Below are positions 1 through 7,345 of a stretch of DNA of 42,931 nt, piece by piece. The position numbers were made by a program, and so were the translations under genes. Source of the stretch: Bradyrhizobium sp. (GTDB taxonomy: Bacteria; Pseudomonadota; Alphaproteobacteria; Rhizobiales; Xanthobacteraceae); assembly GCF_028868675.1 (NCBI RefSeq), contig NZ_JAGWUA010000017.1, forward strand, positions 1-42,931, read 5' to 3'. Under the pieces are notes generated by a model. The model worked only from the letters and a program-made list of their open reading frames with translations, was not told where the DNA came from and did no database searches. Positions within the stretch are counted from its first letter, which is position 1. Every line of letters begins with the position of its first letter.

Positions 1-428
1 ACGCCGCGCCATTGCGCACGGCTCAGCACGCCGTTGAATCCGGGCGGCGGCTTGTCCGGCGCGTGCGCCGTGTCGGCAAAGAACGTTGCATTCGCCCAGG
101 TGCCGCTGATACGCACGTAGGCCGGCCCGAGCGCTGCGGCGAGTCTCCGCAAGCGCGGGTTCGCGAGATCGATCGGCGGCCGGTCGCTGTAGCGCTCGGC
201 AGCGATGCTCGCGCTCATCCCGGGCGAATAGGGCTTCCAGAACCGCCCGCCCGTGACCTCCACCATCTCCACATTGTAGGACTGGAAGCGGGGATCGACC
301 GTGCCGATCGCCGGCAGGCGCGACGGCAGGATCGCCGGCTCTCCGGCGCAGGCCGCGCGCGTCATCGCGGCGACAAGCAGCGCCATCGACACCACGCGGA
401 TCGCGCGAGCAAGTGCGACGGGTTCCAT
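1..428 (-). CDS. Heparanase-like glycoside hydrolase (GH79-type), N-terminal part, cut by window edge
   Basis: The reading frame opens at an ATG at 428 and runs off the left edge, giving about 142 residues. An N-terminal hydrophobic stretch (about residues 8-27, ending near ACAGEP) looks like a signal peptide, so the protein is probably exported. Residues around 85-110 read NPRLRRLAAALGPAYVRISG, which resembles the PKLR-LA-GLSPAYLRFGGT block of animal heparanases and bacterial GH79 enzymes. Those enzymes cleave uronic-acid-containing glycans. The catalytic glutamates lie further downstream, outside the window, so activity cannot be judged. The gene is divergent from the small gene at 532, with a 103-bp shared gap. 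The family call rests on one motif read by eye. Confidence 0.6.
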   Translation of the reverse strand, partial: MEPVALARAIRVVSMALLVAAMTRAACAGEPAILPSRLPAIGTVDPRFQSYNVEMVEVTGGRFWKPYSPGMSASIAAERYSDRPPIDLANPRLRRLAAALGPAYVRISGTWANATFFADTAHAPDKPPPGFNGVLSRAQWRG

Positions 429-531
429 TTGTCGATCCTACATCCGGCAAGCGCCCCCGTATGAGCGACAAATCAACCTCGTGCCGCCATATTTCGGGAC
501 GAGTGGTCTTTCCGTCAGGGGAGACGATCCG

Positions 532-900
532 ATGAAGAAAGCGCTGATAGCCGTCATCGCGATGCTGGCATTTTGGCCGGCCGGTGCAGGCGCGCAGGAA
601 CGGGCTGGCGATGCCGCGCTGGGCGCCGTGTCGGGCGCGATCGTGCTGGGGCCGGTCGGCGCGGTCGCCGGCGCCTTTGTCGGTTATGCGGCCGGACCGT
701 CGATCGCGCGATCATGGGGATTGCGCGGCTCCCGTGCCGCCAGGCGCGAGCGCGTGCATGAGGCCGCGCGTTCCGCCCCTGCCAGCGCACCGATGGACGC
801 CAATGGCCGCGTCGCGCAAATTTCTGCGCCCACGCGACCGGCGCCGGCGCCATCTCCGGCGCGGTCGGCTGCAGCGCCCCCCGTCCAGGGATTCGAGTAG
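532..900 (+). CDS. Small exported glycine-zipper protein, function unknown
   Basis: This 122-residue protein starts at the ATG at 532, just after a good ribosome site (AGGGGAG). Residues 1-22 form a signal peptide ending AGAQ. Residues about 26-52 form a glycine/alanine-rich zipper (GAVSGAIVLGPVGAVAGAFV) of the kind found in short outer-membrane or periplasmic proteins. The remaining half is rich in Arg, Ala and Pro and looks disordered. The frame is open upstream to 301, but the Shine-Dalgarno site and signal peptide fix the start here. It converges on the IclR gene with only 6 bp between stops. I do not recognise a characterised homologue and assign no function. Confidence 0.6.
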   Translation: MKKALIAVIAMLAFWPAGAGAQERAGDAALGAVSGAIVLGPVGAVAGAFVGYAAGPSIARSWGLRGSRAARRERVHEAARSAPASAPMDANGRVAQISAPTRPAPAPSPARSAAAPPVQGFE

Positions 901-906
901 CGCCCC

Positions 907-1647
907 TTACGCCGCCGATTTGGGCCGCAGGCGATCGACGGTGCGCGTGATCAGTGCGGCGACCTCAGGCACTTTCGGCCCGATGCGGAATTCGGGGCCG
1001 GCGACGACGACCGAGAGGCGGCGGTCGCCGATCGGCAGCGGGATCGCCGCGCCCGCGAGATCGCGGCTGTAGTCGCCAAAGCTCTGGCAATAGCCGCGCG
1101 CGGTCGAATTGCGCAACTCGGTCTCGACCGCCTCGATGCTGATCGGCGTCGACGGCCCGTATTGCCTGAACTCGATCTTGCGATAGAGCGCGTCGCGCTC
1201 CTCCCTGGAATATTGCAGCAGCAGCGCGCGCCCGCTCGCTGCTGCATGGATCGGCACGCGATGGCCGATGGTGGCGAAATAGCGGATCGGCGCCTGCGAC
1301 TCCACGACGTCGATGAAGACGGCCCAGAGGCCCGAGGGCGCTGTGATCGACGCGGTCTCGCCGGTCTCCGCCGACAATTCCGCGATCAGCGCGTGCGTCC
1401 ATGGCGGCAACGGCTCGACTTCCGACACCATCCGCGCCATGGCGAGCCAGCGCGGCGTCGGATAGAAACCGCCGCGCGGCCTCGGTTCGTAGAGATAGCC
1501 TTTCTCCGACAGCGTCGCGAGCAGGTTGAAGGTCGAGGAGCGCGGCCAGCCGAAATGATCCGCGATCTCGGCGAGCGTCGCCGGCTTCTTCGTCTGCGCG
1601 AAGAACTCCATGATCTCCAGGATGTTTGCGGCTTGTCGAACGATCAT
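907..1647 (-). CDS. IclR-family transcriptional regulator
   Basis: A 246-residue protein of normal IclR length. An N-terminal winged helix-turn-helix (about residues 1-65, with ATLAEIADHFGWPRSSTFNL as recognition region) is followed by an effector-binding domain (about 75-240). That domain carries typical IclR elements such as IGHRVPIHAAASGRALL and a late ARGYCQSFGDY segment. Members bind short palindromes as dimers or tetramers and sense small metabolites, often acids or CoA pathway intermediates. It is the last gene of the leftward maoC-citE-iclR unit, 34 bp after citE, so it is probably autoregulated. The likely target is the palindrome at 3013-3032 and its partner at 3119-3134; this link is inferred. 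Confidence 0.9.
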   Translation of the reverse strand: MIVRQAANILEIMEFFAQTKKPATLAEIADHFGWPRSSTFNLLATLSEKGYLYEPRPRGGFYPTPRWLAMARMVSEVEPLPPWTHALIAELSAETGETASITAPSGLWAVFIDVVESQAPIRYFATIGHRVPIHAAASGRALLLQYSREERDALYRKIEFRQYGPSTPISIEAVETELRNSTARGYCQSFGDYSRDLAGAAIPLPIGDRRLSVVVAGPEFRIGPKVPEVAALITRTVDRLRPKSAA

Positions 1648-1681
1648 TGCGGTCCGGTGCTTCGCGACGCCTCGTCCCGAT

Positions 1682-2533
1682 CTAGGGCAGGCCGAGAATT
1701 TTCTTCGCAGCGCGAAGATGCGGCTTGTCGATCATCATGCCATCGAGGCGCAGCGTGCCCGAGTTGGGATTGTCGGCGAAGGCTGCGACGACTTTCTCCG
1801 CCCAGCTTCGCTCGGCATTGGTCGGCTCGAACGCGGCATTGACGATGTCGACGTGCTTGGGATGGATCAGAGCCTTGGCGGAAAAGCCGTCGCGGCGTGC
1901 GGCGCGCGTCTCCGCTTCCAGGCCCGCGAGATTGTCGATGTCGGTATAGACGGTGTCGATCGCCGCGACCTCGGCGGCCGCCGCCGCGATCAGGCAGAGA
2001 TCGCGCGCGAGCCGATAGGGACTGTGGAAGACGCCGCCCGATGCCTTCTCGGTGGCGCCGAGCGACGCGGACAGGTCTTCCGCGCCCCACATCAGGCCGG
2101 CCAACCGCGGCGAACAGCCCTTGTAGCTGCCGAGCCCGAACACCGACGACGCCGTCTCGGTTGCGACCACGACGATGCGGGTGGACCCGGGCTTCGAGCC
2201 GGCTGCGGCCTCGAACGCGTCGAGCCACAGCGCCACCTGCTGGACGTCGTCGCCGCCGTTCGACTTCGGCAGCACGATGCCGTCGGGCCGGCCAGGCATC
2301 ACGGCGGCGAGGTCGGCGAGCGTCATGCCGGTGTCGAGCGCGTTGACCCGCACATGGAGCTGATGCGGGCCGCGCGCGCCCTGCAGCATGTCGCGCGTCA
2401 GCCTGCGTGCCTCGTCCTTCTTGTCGGTGACGACGGAATCCTCGAGGTCGAGGATCAGCGCGTCGGCCTTGGCCTGGCTGGCCTTTTCGAATTTGCGCGG
2501 GGAATCGCCCGGCACGAACAGCATGGAGCGCAT
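1682..2533 (-). CDS. CitE-like CoA-ester lyase (HpcH/HpaI aldolase superfamily)
   Basis: A 283-residue single-domain enzyme of the CitE/citramalyl-CoA/malyl-CoA lyase group. The family opening RSMLFVPGDSPRKFEKA is followed by ALILDLEDSV, the substrate Arg in LHVRVN, the Mg2+-binding Glu in VVATETASSVFG and the Mg2+-binding Asp in MWGAEDLSASLG. These enzymes cleave a 3-hydroxyacyl-CoA to acetyl-CoA or propionyl-CoA plus a 2-oxoacid such as pyruvate or glyoxylate. The start chosen gives MRSML, overlapping the maoC stop by one base (TGATG), a sign of translational coupling. An upstream in-frame ATG at 2572 lies inside maoC and is unlikely. With the hydratase before it, the pair matches the last two steps of itaconate-type pathways; the substrate here is not known. 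Confidence 0.88.
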   Translation of the reverse strand: MRSMLFVPGDSPRKFEKASQAKADALILDLEDSVVTDKKDEARRLTRDMLQGARGPHQLHVRVNALDTGMTLADLAAVMPGRPDGIVLPKSNGGDDVQQVALWLDAFEAAAGSKPGSTRIVVVATETASSVFGLGSYKGCSPRLAGLMWGAEDLSASLGATEKASGGVFHSPYRLARDLCLIAAAAAEVAAIDTVYTDIDNLAGLEAETRAARRDGFSAKALIHPKHVDIVNAAFEPTNAERSWAEKVVAAFADNPNSGTLRLDGMMIDKPHLRAAKKILGLP

Positions 2534-2985
2534 CAGGCGGGCCTCTTGTGCATCATCGCCATGCGGCGGCATCGGCCGACGACCTCGTCGTTCTGGTTGT
2601 AGGCGTGGTGCTCGAACTCGACGATCCCCGCCTTCGGCCGCGATTTCGATTCGCGAACCGAGAGCACCTTCGTCGTCGCGCGCAGCGTGTCGCCGTGGAA
2701 TACCGGCTTAGGGAAGGTCACGTCGGTCATGCCGAGATTGGCGACCGTGGTGCCGAGCGTCGTGTCGTACACGGTCATGCCGATCATGATGCCGAGCGTG
2801 TAGAGGCTGTTGAAGATGCGCTGGCCGAATTCGGTCTGCGCCGAAAAATGCGCATCGATGTGCAGCGGCTGCGGATTGAGCGTCAGCAGGCTGAACAGCG
2901 TGTTGTCCATCTCGGTGACGGTTCGCGTCAGCGGATGCCTGAACTCCTGACCCACGCTGAAATCCTCGAAATAAAGTCCAGCCAT
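2533..2985 (-). CDS. MaoC-family (R)-enoyl-CoA hydratase
   Basis: A 150-residue hot-dog-fold protein, the usual size of single-domain MaoC hydratases. The N-terminal FEDFSVGQEFRHPLTRTVTE and the hydratase-2 type segment around NPQPLHIDAHFSAQTEFGQR contain the expected Asp and His of the active site (D-x4-H type). It would hydrate an enoyl-CoA to the 3-hydroxyacyl-CoA that CitE cleaves. The start at 2985 follows a clear GGGGAGA ribosome site; the longer frame to 3099 crosses the palindromic operator and is rejected. It is the first gene of the leftward operon. Specificity (for example itaconyl-, mesaconyl- or methylfumaryl-CoA) cannot be read from sequence. Confidence 0.85.
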   Translation of the reverse strand: MAGLYFEDFSVGQEFRHPLTRTVTEMDNTLFSLLTLNPQPLHIDAHFSAQTEFGQRIFNSLYTLGIMIGMTVYDTTLGTTVANLGMTDVTFPKPVFHGDTLRATTKVLSVRESKSRPKAGIVEFEHHAYNQNDEVVGRCRRMAMMHKRPA

Positions 2986-3012
2986 CCTGTCTCTCCCCGA
3001 GCGCGCTGCACA

Positions 3013-3032
3013 TTGTTCACATATGTGAACAA
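3013..3032. promoter_or_regulatory. Perfect 20-bp palindrome, probable IclR operator (site 1)
   Basis: The sequence TTGTTCACATATGTGAACAA is its own reverse complement over all 20 bases. It lies 27 bp upstream of the maoC start codon, in the gap between the two divergent catabolic operons. IclR proteins bind palindromes of about this size and usually control the divergent operon beside them. Assignment to the IclR gene at 907 is inferred from position. Confidence 0.7.
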
Positions 3033-3107
3033 GATGTCTGAAAATTCCGCGACATGAGCATTCGAAACGACTCTTTCCGCGCGTAGTACGCTGCATCATT
3101 CATGATC

Positions 3108-3135
3108 TTGACAGACAAATTCACATATATGTACT
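3108..3135 (+). promoter_or_regulatory. Candidate sigma-70 promoter for the dctPQM operon
   Basis: A perfect -35 hexamer TTGACA (3108-3113) is followed after 16 bases by TGTACT (3130-3135), a weak -10 with four of six consensus bases. It points at dctP, about 90 bp downstream. Operator site 2 lies between and across these elements, which would suit repression. The weak -10 leaves this uncertain. Confidence 0.4.
3119..3134. promoter_or_regulatory. Imperfect second operator copy (site 2)
   Basis: ATTCACATATATGTAC matches the core of site 1 (GTTCACATATGTGAAC) at 13 of 16 positions. Its centre is 104 bp from that of site 1, close to ten helical turns, so both sites face the same side of the DNA. 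It overlaps the candidate promoter of dctP. Confidence 0.5.
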
Positions 3136-3226
3136 TTCTTCTCAAGCAAGAAATGCATGCAGGGCGAGCCGGCTCCGCAGCCGGCCCGCGACCGCCGCGG
3201 CATTGCGTTGCGTCAGGGAGGAGCGA

Positions 3227-4255
3227 ATGAAGAGGAATTGGGTCTGGACCGCTGCGGTGCTCGCGTTGTCGCTGCCGGTGGCAAATGTCGGCGCGCAGGC
3301 GCTGGAGCTGAAGGTCGCCGACTCCTTCCCCGCCGGGCACTACCTCGTCCGCCTGATGCTGAAGCCGTGGATGGACGACGTCACCAGGCGGACCAACGGC
3401 GCGGTGACCTTCACCTATTATCCGAACCAGCAGATCGGCAAGGCTGCCGACATGCTGCGGCTGACGCAGTCCGGCGTGGTCGACATCGGCTACATCGGGC
3501 CGTCCTATGTCTCCGACAAGATGCCGCTGTCGGAAGTCGCGCAATTGCCGGGCGCGTTCGAGACGAGCTGCCAGGGCACGCTCGCCTACTGGAAGAGCGC
3601 GCGCGGCGGCATTCTGGCGAAGCAGGAATATGCGCCCAACAAGATCAAGCTGCTGTTCGAGGTCGTGCTGCCGCCCTACCAGGTCTGGACCGCCAAGCAG
3701 AAGGTCGAAACGATCAAGGACATGCAGGGATTGAAGCTGCGCACCACCGGCGGCGCGCAGGACCTGACCTTGCGCGCGCTCGGTTCCGTGCCGGTGCGCA
3801 TGGCGGCGCCCGACGCCTATGAGTCGCTGTCGCGCGGCACGATGGACGGGCTGTTGTTCCCGATGGAGAGCGTCGTGGCCTATGGCCTGGACAAGCTCGT
3901 CAAGCACGCCACCGAAGGCGTCAGCTTCGGCAGCTTCATCGTGGCGTACTCGATCAACCAGTCGGTCTGGGACAAGCTGCCCGACGACGTCAAGAAGGCG
4001 ATGGACGAGGCGTCCGAGGCGATCGTGCCGAAGTCTTGTGCCGACGTCGACAAGGAGCAGGACGGAACCAAACAGCATCTGAAGGATGAGGGCGTCAGCT
4101 TCAATTCCCTTTCCGACGCGACGCGCGCGGAGATGAAGGACAAGCTCAAGGGCGTCGGCCAGGAATGGGCAGCCGGGCTCGACAGCCGCGGCAAGCAGGC
4201 GTCCGCCGCGCTCAAGGAGTTCGAAGGCCTGCTCGCAGCCGGCGGCGCGAAATAG
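3227..4255 (+). CDS. dctP: TRAP transporter periplasmic solute-binding subunit (DctP family)
   Basis: A 342-residue secreted binding protein. The ATG at 3227 follows a strong AGGGAGGAG ribosome site. Residues 1-24 form a signal peptide ending GAQA. The mature part begins LELKVADSFPAGHY and continues with the family features: TYYPNQQIGKAADML, the GVVDIGYIGPSYV loop, and the Arg in MQGLKLRTTGG that normally pairs with the ligand carboxylate. TRAP systems import small organic acids using the Na+ or H+ gradient. It heads an operon with dctQ, dctM, an acyl-CoA dehydrogenase and a CoA-transferase, so the ligand is probably an acid that is then broken down as a CoA ester. The exact ligand is unknown. 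Confidence 0.9.
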   Translation: MKRNWVWTAAVLALSLPVANVGAQALELKVADSFPAGHYLVRLMLKPWMDDVTRRTNGAVTFTYYPNQQIGKAADMLRLTQSGVVDIGYIGPSYVSDKMPLSEVAQLPGAFETSCQGTLAYWKSARGGILAKQEYAPNKIKLLFEVVLPPYQVWTAKQKVETIKDMQGLKLRTTGGAQDLTLRALGSVPVRMAAPDAYESLSRGTMDGLLFPMESVVAYGLDKLVKHATEGVSFGSFIVAYSINQSVWDKLPDDVKKAMDEASEAIVPKSCADVDKEQDGTKQHLKDEGVSFNSLSDATRAEMKDKLKGVGQEWAAGLDSRGKQASAALKEFEGLLAAGGAK

Positions 4256-4283
4256 ACGCGAGCGAAACAGGGAGGCGCCGGAC

Positions 4284-4838
4284 GTGATCAAGCGGGCAGG
4301 GAATGCGCTCGGCGCGCTGGAGCGCGCGCTCACGGTGATCGCGGTCGTCTTTCTCTTCGTGATCATGGTGCTGGTGGTGGCCGACGTGTTCATGCGTTAC
4401 GTCATGAACCGCCCGTTCTCCTTCACCTATGATCTGATCGGACTCTATCTCCTGGCTGGCGTGTTCTTCCTGACGCTGTCGGACGGCTTGCGCGAGCACG
4501 CCCATGTCGGCGTCGACATTCTGCTCTCGCACTTTTCGGAGGCCGGCCGGCGGCTGTCGGAGATTATCACCGCGCTGGTCGGCCTGTTCGTCTTCGTCCT
4601 GATCTGCAAGGTCGGCTTCGAGCGCGCGCTGGAGAATTACGAGCAGCACGACGTGCTCTCCGGCGCGATCCCCTGGCCGACCTGGATCTCGGCAGCGCTG
4701 GTGCCGTTCGGCTGCAGCGTGCTGGTGTTGCGACTCGCGTTGCAACTCGTCGGCAATGTGCTGAGCCTGGTCAGCGGCCGCGATCTCTATCCGCTGCCGC
4801 CCGTGACCGGGATCGGCGAAGCCCGGACCTTCGAGTAG
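4284..4838 (+). CDS. dctQ: TRAP transporter small membrane subunit (DctQ family)
   Basis: A 184-residue protein with about four membrane helices, the normal DctQ plan. Helices lie near residues 15-37, 45-65, 90-112 and 130-155. The MRYVMNRPFSFTYDLIGLYL segment is the usual family signature after helix 1. It holds the large DctM subunit together with the binding protein. The start is a GTG at 4284, with GGGAGG about 10 bases upstream; no nearby ATG fits. It lies 28 bp after dctP and 12 bp before dctM. Confidence 0.9.
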   Translation: MIKRAGNALGALERALTVIAVVFLFVIMVLVVADVFMRYVMNRPFSFTYDLIGLYLLAGVFFLTLSDGLREHAHVGVDILLSHFSEAGRRLSEIITALVGLFVFVLICKVGFERALENYEQHDVLSGAIPWPTWISAALVPFGCSVLVLRLALQLVGNVLSLVSGRDLYPLPPVTGIGEARTFE

Positions 4839-4850
4839 CGGGCGGCATCC

Positions 4851-6140
4851 ATGACACCTCTCATCGTGCTCGGCCTCCTGTTCTGCCTGCTCGCGCTCGG
4901 CACGCCGGTCGGCTTTGCCATGGCGTTTGCCGGCTCGGTCGGCCTCATGATGGTCGGCGGCACCGGGACGCTGCTCGGCATTCTGCAGACCGCGCCCCTC
5001 TCGACCGTCTCGTCCTACGAGCTGATCACCATCCCGATGTTTCTCTTGATGGCGGACCTCGTGCTGCTGTCGGGCGTCGCCGACGATCTCTTCAAGACGG
5101 CGTCGGCCTGGGTCGGACGCATTCCCGGCGGGCTCGGCATGGCGACGGCGCTGGCCGGCGCCGGCTTCGGTGCGATCTGCGGCACCTCGACGGCCTCCGC
5201 CGCGACGCTGTCCTCGACCAGCCTGCCGGCGATGATCCGCCAGGGCTATGAGCCGAAGATGGCGGCGGGCGTGGTCGCGATCTCGGGCACGCTGTCGATG
5301 CTGTTGCCGACCAGCGTCGCGCTCGTGATCTTCGGTCTGCTCGCGGAAGTGAACATCGGCAAGCTCCTGATCTCCGGCATCATCCCGGCGATCCTGGTGA
5401 CGATCACCATCATGGCCACGATCTATTTCCTGGTCTGGCAGGACCCGTCGCGCGCGCCCGGCGCAAAGTCCGTGCCGTGGCGCGAAAAGTTCTCGCTGCT
5501 ATGGCAGGTCTCACCGATGGTCGTGCTGTTCTCCATCGTCACCGGCACCATCTATCTCGGCGTCGCGACACCGACGGAGGCCTCGGCCTTCGGCGCGTTC
5601 GGCGCCTTCCTGCTCGCGATCGTCAAAGGCAAGATCACGCCGTCATCGCTCTACAGGACGCTGCTGCGCGCCTGCCATGGCACCTGCATGATCATCATGA
5701 TCCTGGTGGGCGCCTCGATCTTCGGCTACTTCTTCACGCTGACCCACGTCACGCAGGACCTCGTCGCCTGGATCGGCTCGCTGCCGACCTCGCGCTGGGT
5801 GATCATCACCCTGATCCTGTGCGGCTACATCGTGCTCGGCTCCTTCATGGACCAGATCGCGATCCTGGTCCTGACCGTTCCGATCGTGCTGCCGCTGATC
5901 AAGACGCTCGGCTTCGACCCGATCTGGTTCGGCGTCATCAAGATCGTCACCGCCGAGGTCGGCATGATCACCCCGCCGGTCGGGTTGAACTGCTTCATCG
6001 TCGCTCGCTACGCCAAGCGTCCGGTGGCCGAGGTGTTCCACGGCACGTTTCCGCATTTCATCGCGCACCTGATCGCGATCGCGATCCTGGTCGCGTTTCC
6101 GGGTATCATCCTCTGGCTGCCCTCGCAGATGGGACGCTAG
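4851..6140 (+). CDS. dctM: TRAP transporter large permease subunit (DctM family)
   Basis: A 429-residue integral membrane protein of normal DctM length with about 11-12 hydrophobic helices. Family marks include GTPVGFAMAFAGSVGL near the N-terminus, the GAGFGAICGTSTASAATLSS motif of the transport path, GVATPTEASAFGAFGAF in the middle and the C-terminal TPPVGLNCFIVA segment. It carries the solute across the inner membrane in symport with cations. It is followed after 26 bp by the acyl-CoA dehydrogenase in the same direction, consistent with one transcript. Confidence 0.93.
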   Translation: MTPLIVLGLLFCLLALGTPVGFAMAFAGSVGLMMVGGTGTLLGILQTAPLSTVSSYELITIPMFLLMADLVLLSGVADDLFKTASAWVGRIPGGLGMATALAGAGFGAICGTSTASAATLSSTSLPAMIRQGYEPKMAAGVVAISGTLSMLLPTSVALVIFGLLAEVNIGKLLISGIIPAILVTITIMATIYFLVWQDPSRAPGAKSVPWREKFSLLWQVSPMVVLFSIVTGTIYLGVATPTEASAFGAFGAFLLAIVKGKITPSSLYRTLLRACHGTCMIIMILVGASIFGYFFTLTHVTQDLVAWIGSLPTSRWVIITLILCGYIVLGSFMDQIAILVLTVPIVLPLIKTLGFDPIWFGVIKIVTAEVGMITPPVGLNCFIVARYAKRPVAEVFHGTFPHFIAHLIAIAILVAFPGIILWLPSQMGR

Positions 6141-6166
6141 GCGACCCGAGTTCAAGGAGATCGAGC

Positions 6167-7333
6167 ATGGATTTCGCGCTCACCGACCAGCAGGAGGCCA
6201 TCCGCGAGTCCGTCGCAAAAATCTGCGACGGCTTTGACGACGCCTATTGGCTGAACAAGGACCGCGACGGCGGCTTCCCCCATGATTTCCACAAGGCGCT
6301 GGCCGATGCCGGCTGGCTGGGGATCTGCGTGCCGGAGGCCTATGGTGGCTCCGGCCTCGGCATCACCGAGGCCGCGATCATGATGCGTACGATTGCGGAA
6401 TCGGGCGCGGGCATGTCCGGCGCTTCCGCCGTGCACATCAACGTGTTCGGGCTCAATCCTGTCGTGGTGTTCGGCACCGAGGAGCAGCGCAAGCGCATGC
6501 TGCCGCCGATGGTCGAGGGGCGCGAAAAGGCCTGCTTTGCCGTCACCGAGCCCAACACCGGGCTCAACACCACGCAACTGAAGACGCGCGCGGTCGCGAA
6601 GAACGACCGCTACGTCGTCAACGGCCAGAAGGTCTGGATCTCGACCGCGCAGGTCGCGCACAAGATCCTGCTGCTCGCGCGCACCACGCCGCTGGAGGAG
6701 GTGCGCTCGCCGACCCATGGCCTGAGCCTGTTCTACACCGATTTCGACCGCAAGCGGATCAAGGTCCACGAGATCGAGAAGATGGGCCGCAAGATCGTCG
6801 ATTCCAACGAGCTGTTCTTCGAGGATTTCGAGATCCCGATGGAGGACCGGATCGGCGAGGAAGGTCGCGGATTCGAGTACATCCTCGAAGGCATGAACCC
6901 GGAGCGCATCCTGATCGCGGCGGAGGCGGTGGGCCTGGGCAAGCTCGCGCTGTCGCGCGCGACTGAATACGCCAAGACCCGAATCGTCTTCAATCGCCCG
7001 ATCGGCAAGAACCAGGGCATCCAGCATCCGCTCGCGGTGAACTGGGTCGAACTCGAGGCCGCCTGGCTGATGGTGATGTCGGCCGCCTGGCAATACGACA
7101 AGGGCATGCCGTGCGGGGCCGCCGCCAACGCCGCAAAATATCTCGCGGGCGAAGCCGGCTTCCAGGCCTGCGAGCAGGCGGTGATGACCCATGGCGGCTT
7201 CGGCTATGCCAAGGAATTCCATGTCGAACGGTACTTGCGCGAGATCCTGATCCCGCGCATCGCCCCGGTCAGCCCGCAACTCGCGTTGAGCTTCATCGCG
7301 GAAAAGGTGCTCGGGCTGGCGAAATCCTACTGA
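6167..7333 (+). CDS. Acyl-CoA dehydrogenase family protein
   Basis: A 388-residue FAD enzyme with the three-part acyl-CoA dehydrogenase fold. The N-terminal alpha domain opens FALTDQQEAIRESV. The FAD/substrate loop CFAVTEPNTGLNTTQLKTRA (about 123-142) leads the beta domain. The C-terminal domain carries RIVFNRPIGKNQGIQHPLA and MTHGGFGYAKEFHVERYLRE. The usual C-terminal EGT that carries the catalytic Glu in medium-chain enzymes is absent (here PRIAPVSP). Instead Glu246 in NPERI sits where isovaleryl-type enzymes keep their base. The start follows AAGGAGA. It would introduce the double bond that the MaoC protein hydrates. Substrate unknown. Confidence 0.9.
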   Translation: MDFALTDQQEAIRESVAKICDGFDDAYWLNKDRDGGFPHDFHKALADAGWLGICVPEAYGGSGLGITEAAIMMRTIAESGAGMSGASAVHINVFGLNPVVVFGTEEQRKRMLPPMVEGREKACFAVTEPNTGLNTTQLKTRAVAKNDRYVVNGQKVWISTAQVAHKILLLARTTPLEEVRSPTHGLSLFYTDFDRKRIKVHEIEKMGRKIVDSNELFFEDFEIPMEDRIGEEGRGFEYILEGMNPERILIAAEAVGLGKLALSRATEYAKTRIVFNRPIGKNQGIQHPLAVNWVELEAAWLMVMSAAWQYDKGMPCGAAANAAKYLAGEAGFQACEQAVMTHGGFGYAKEFHVERYLREILIPRIAPVSPQLALSFIAEKVLGLAKSY

Positions 7334-7345
7334 TCGTGCCGCGCC

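Noticed and set aside
12..464. Plus-strand 150-codon frame at the left edge
   Set aside because: Overlaps the GH79-type frame on the other strand, which has a signal peptide and a recognisable motif; this one has neither.
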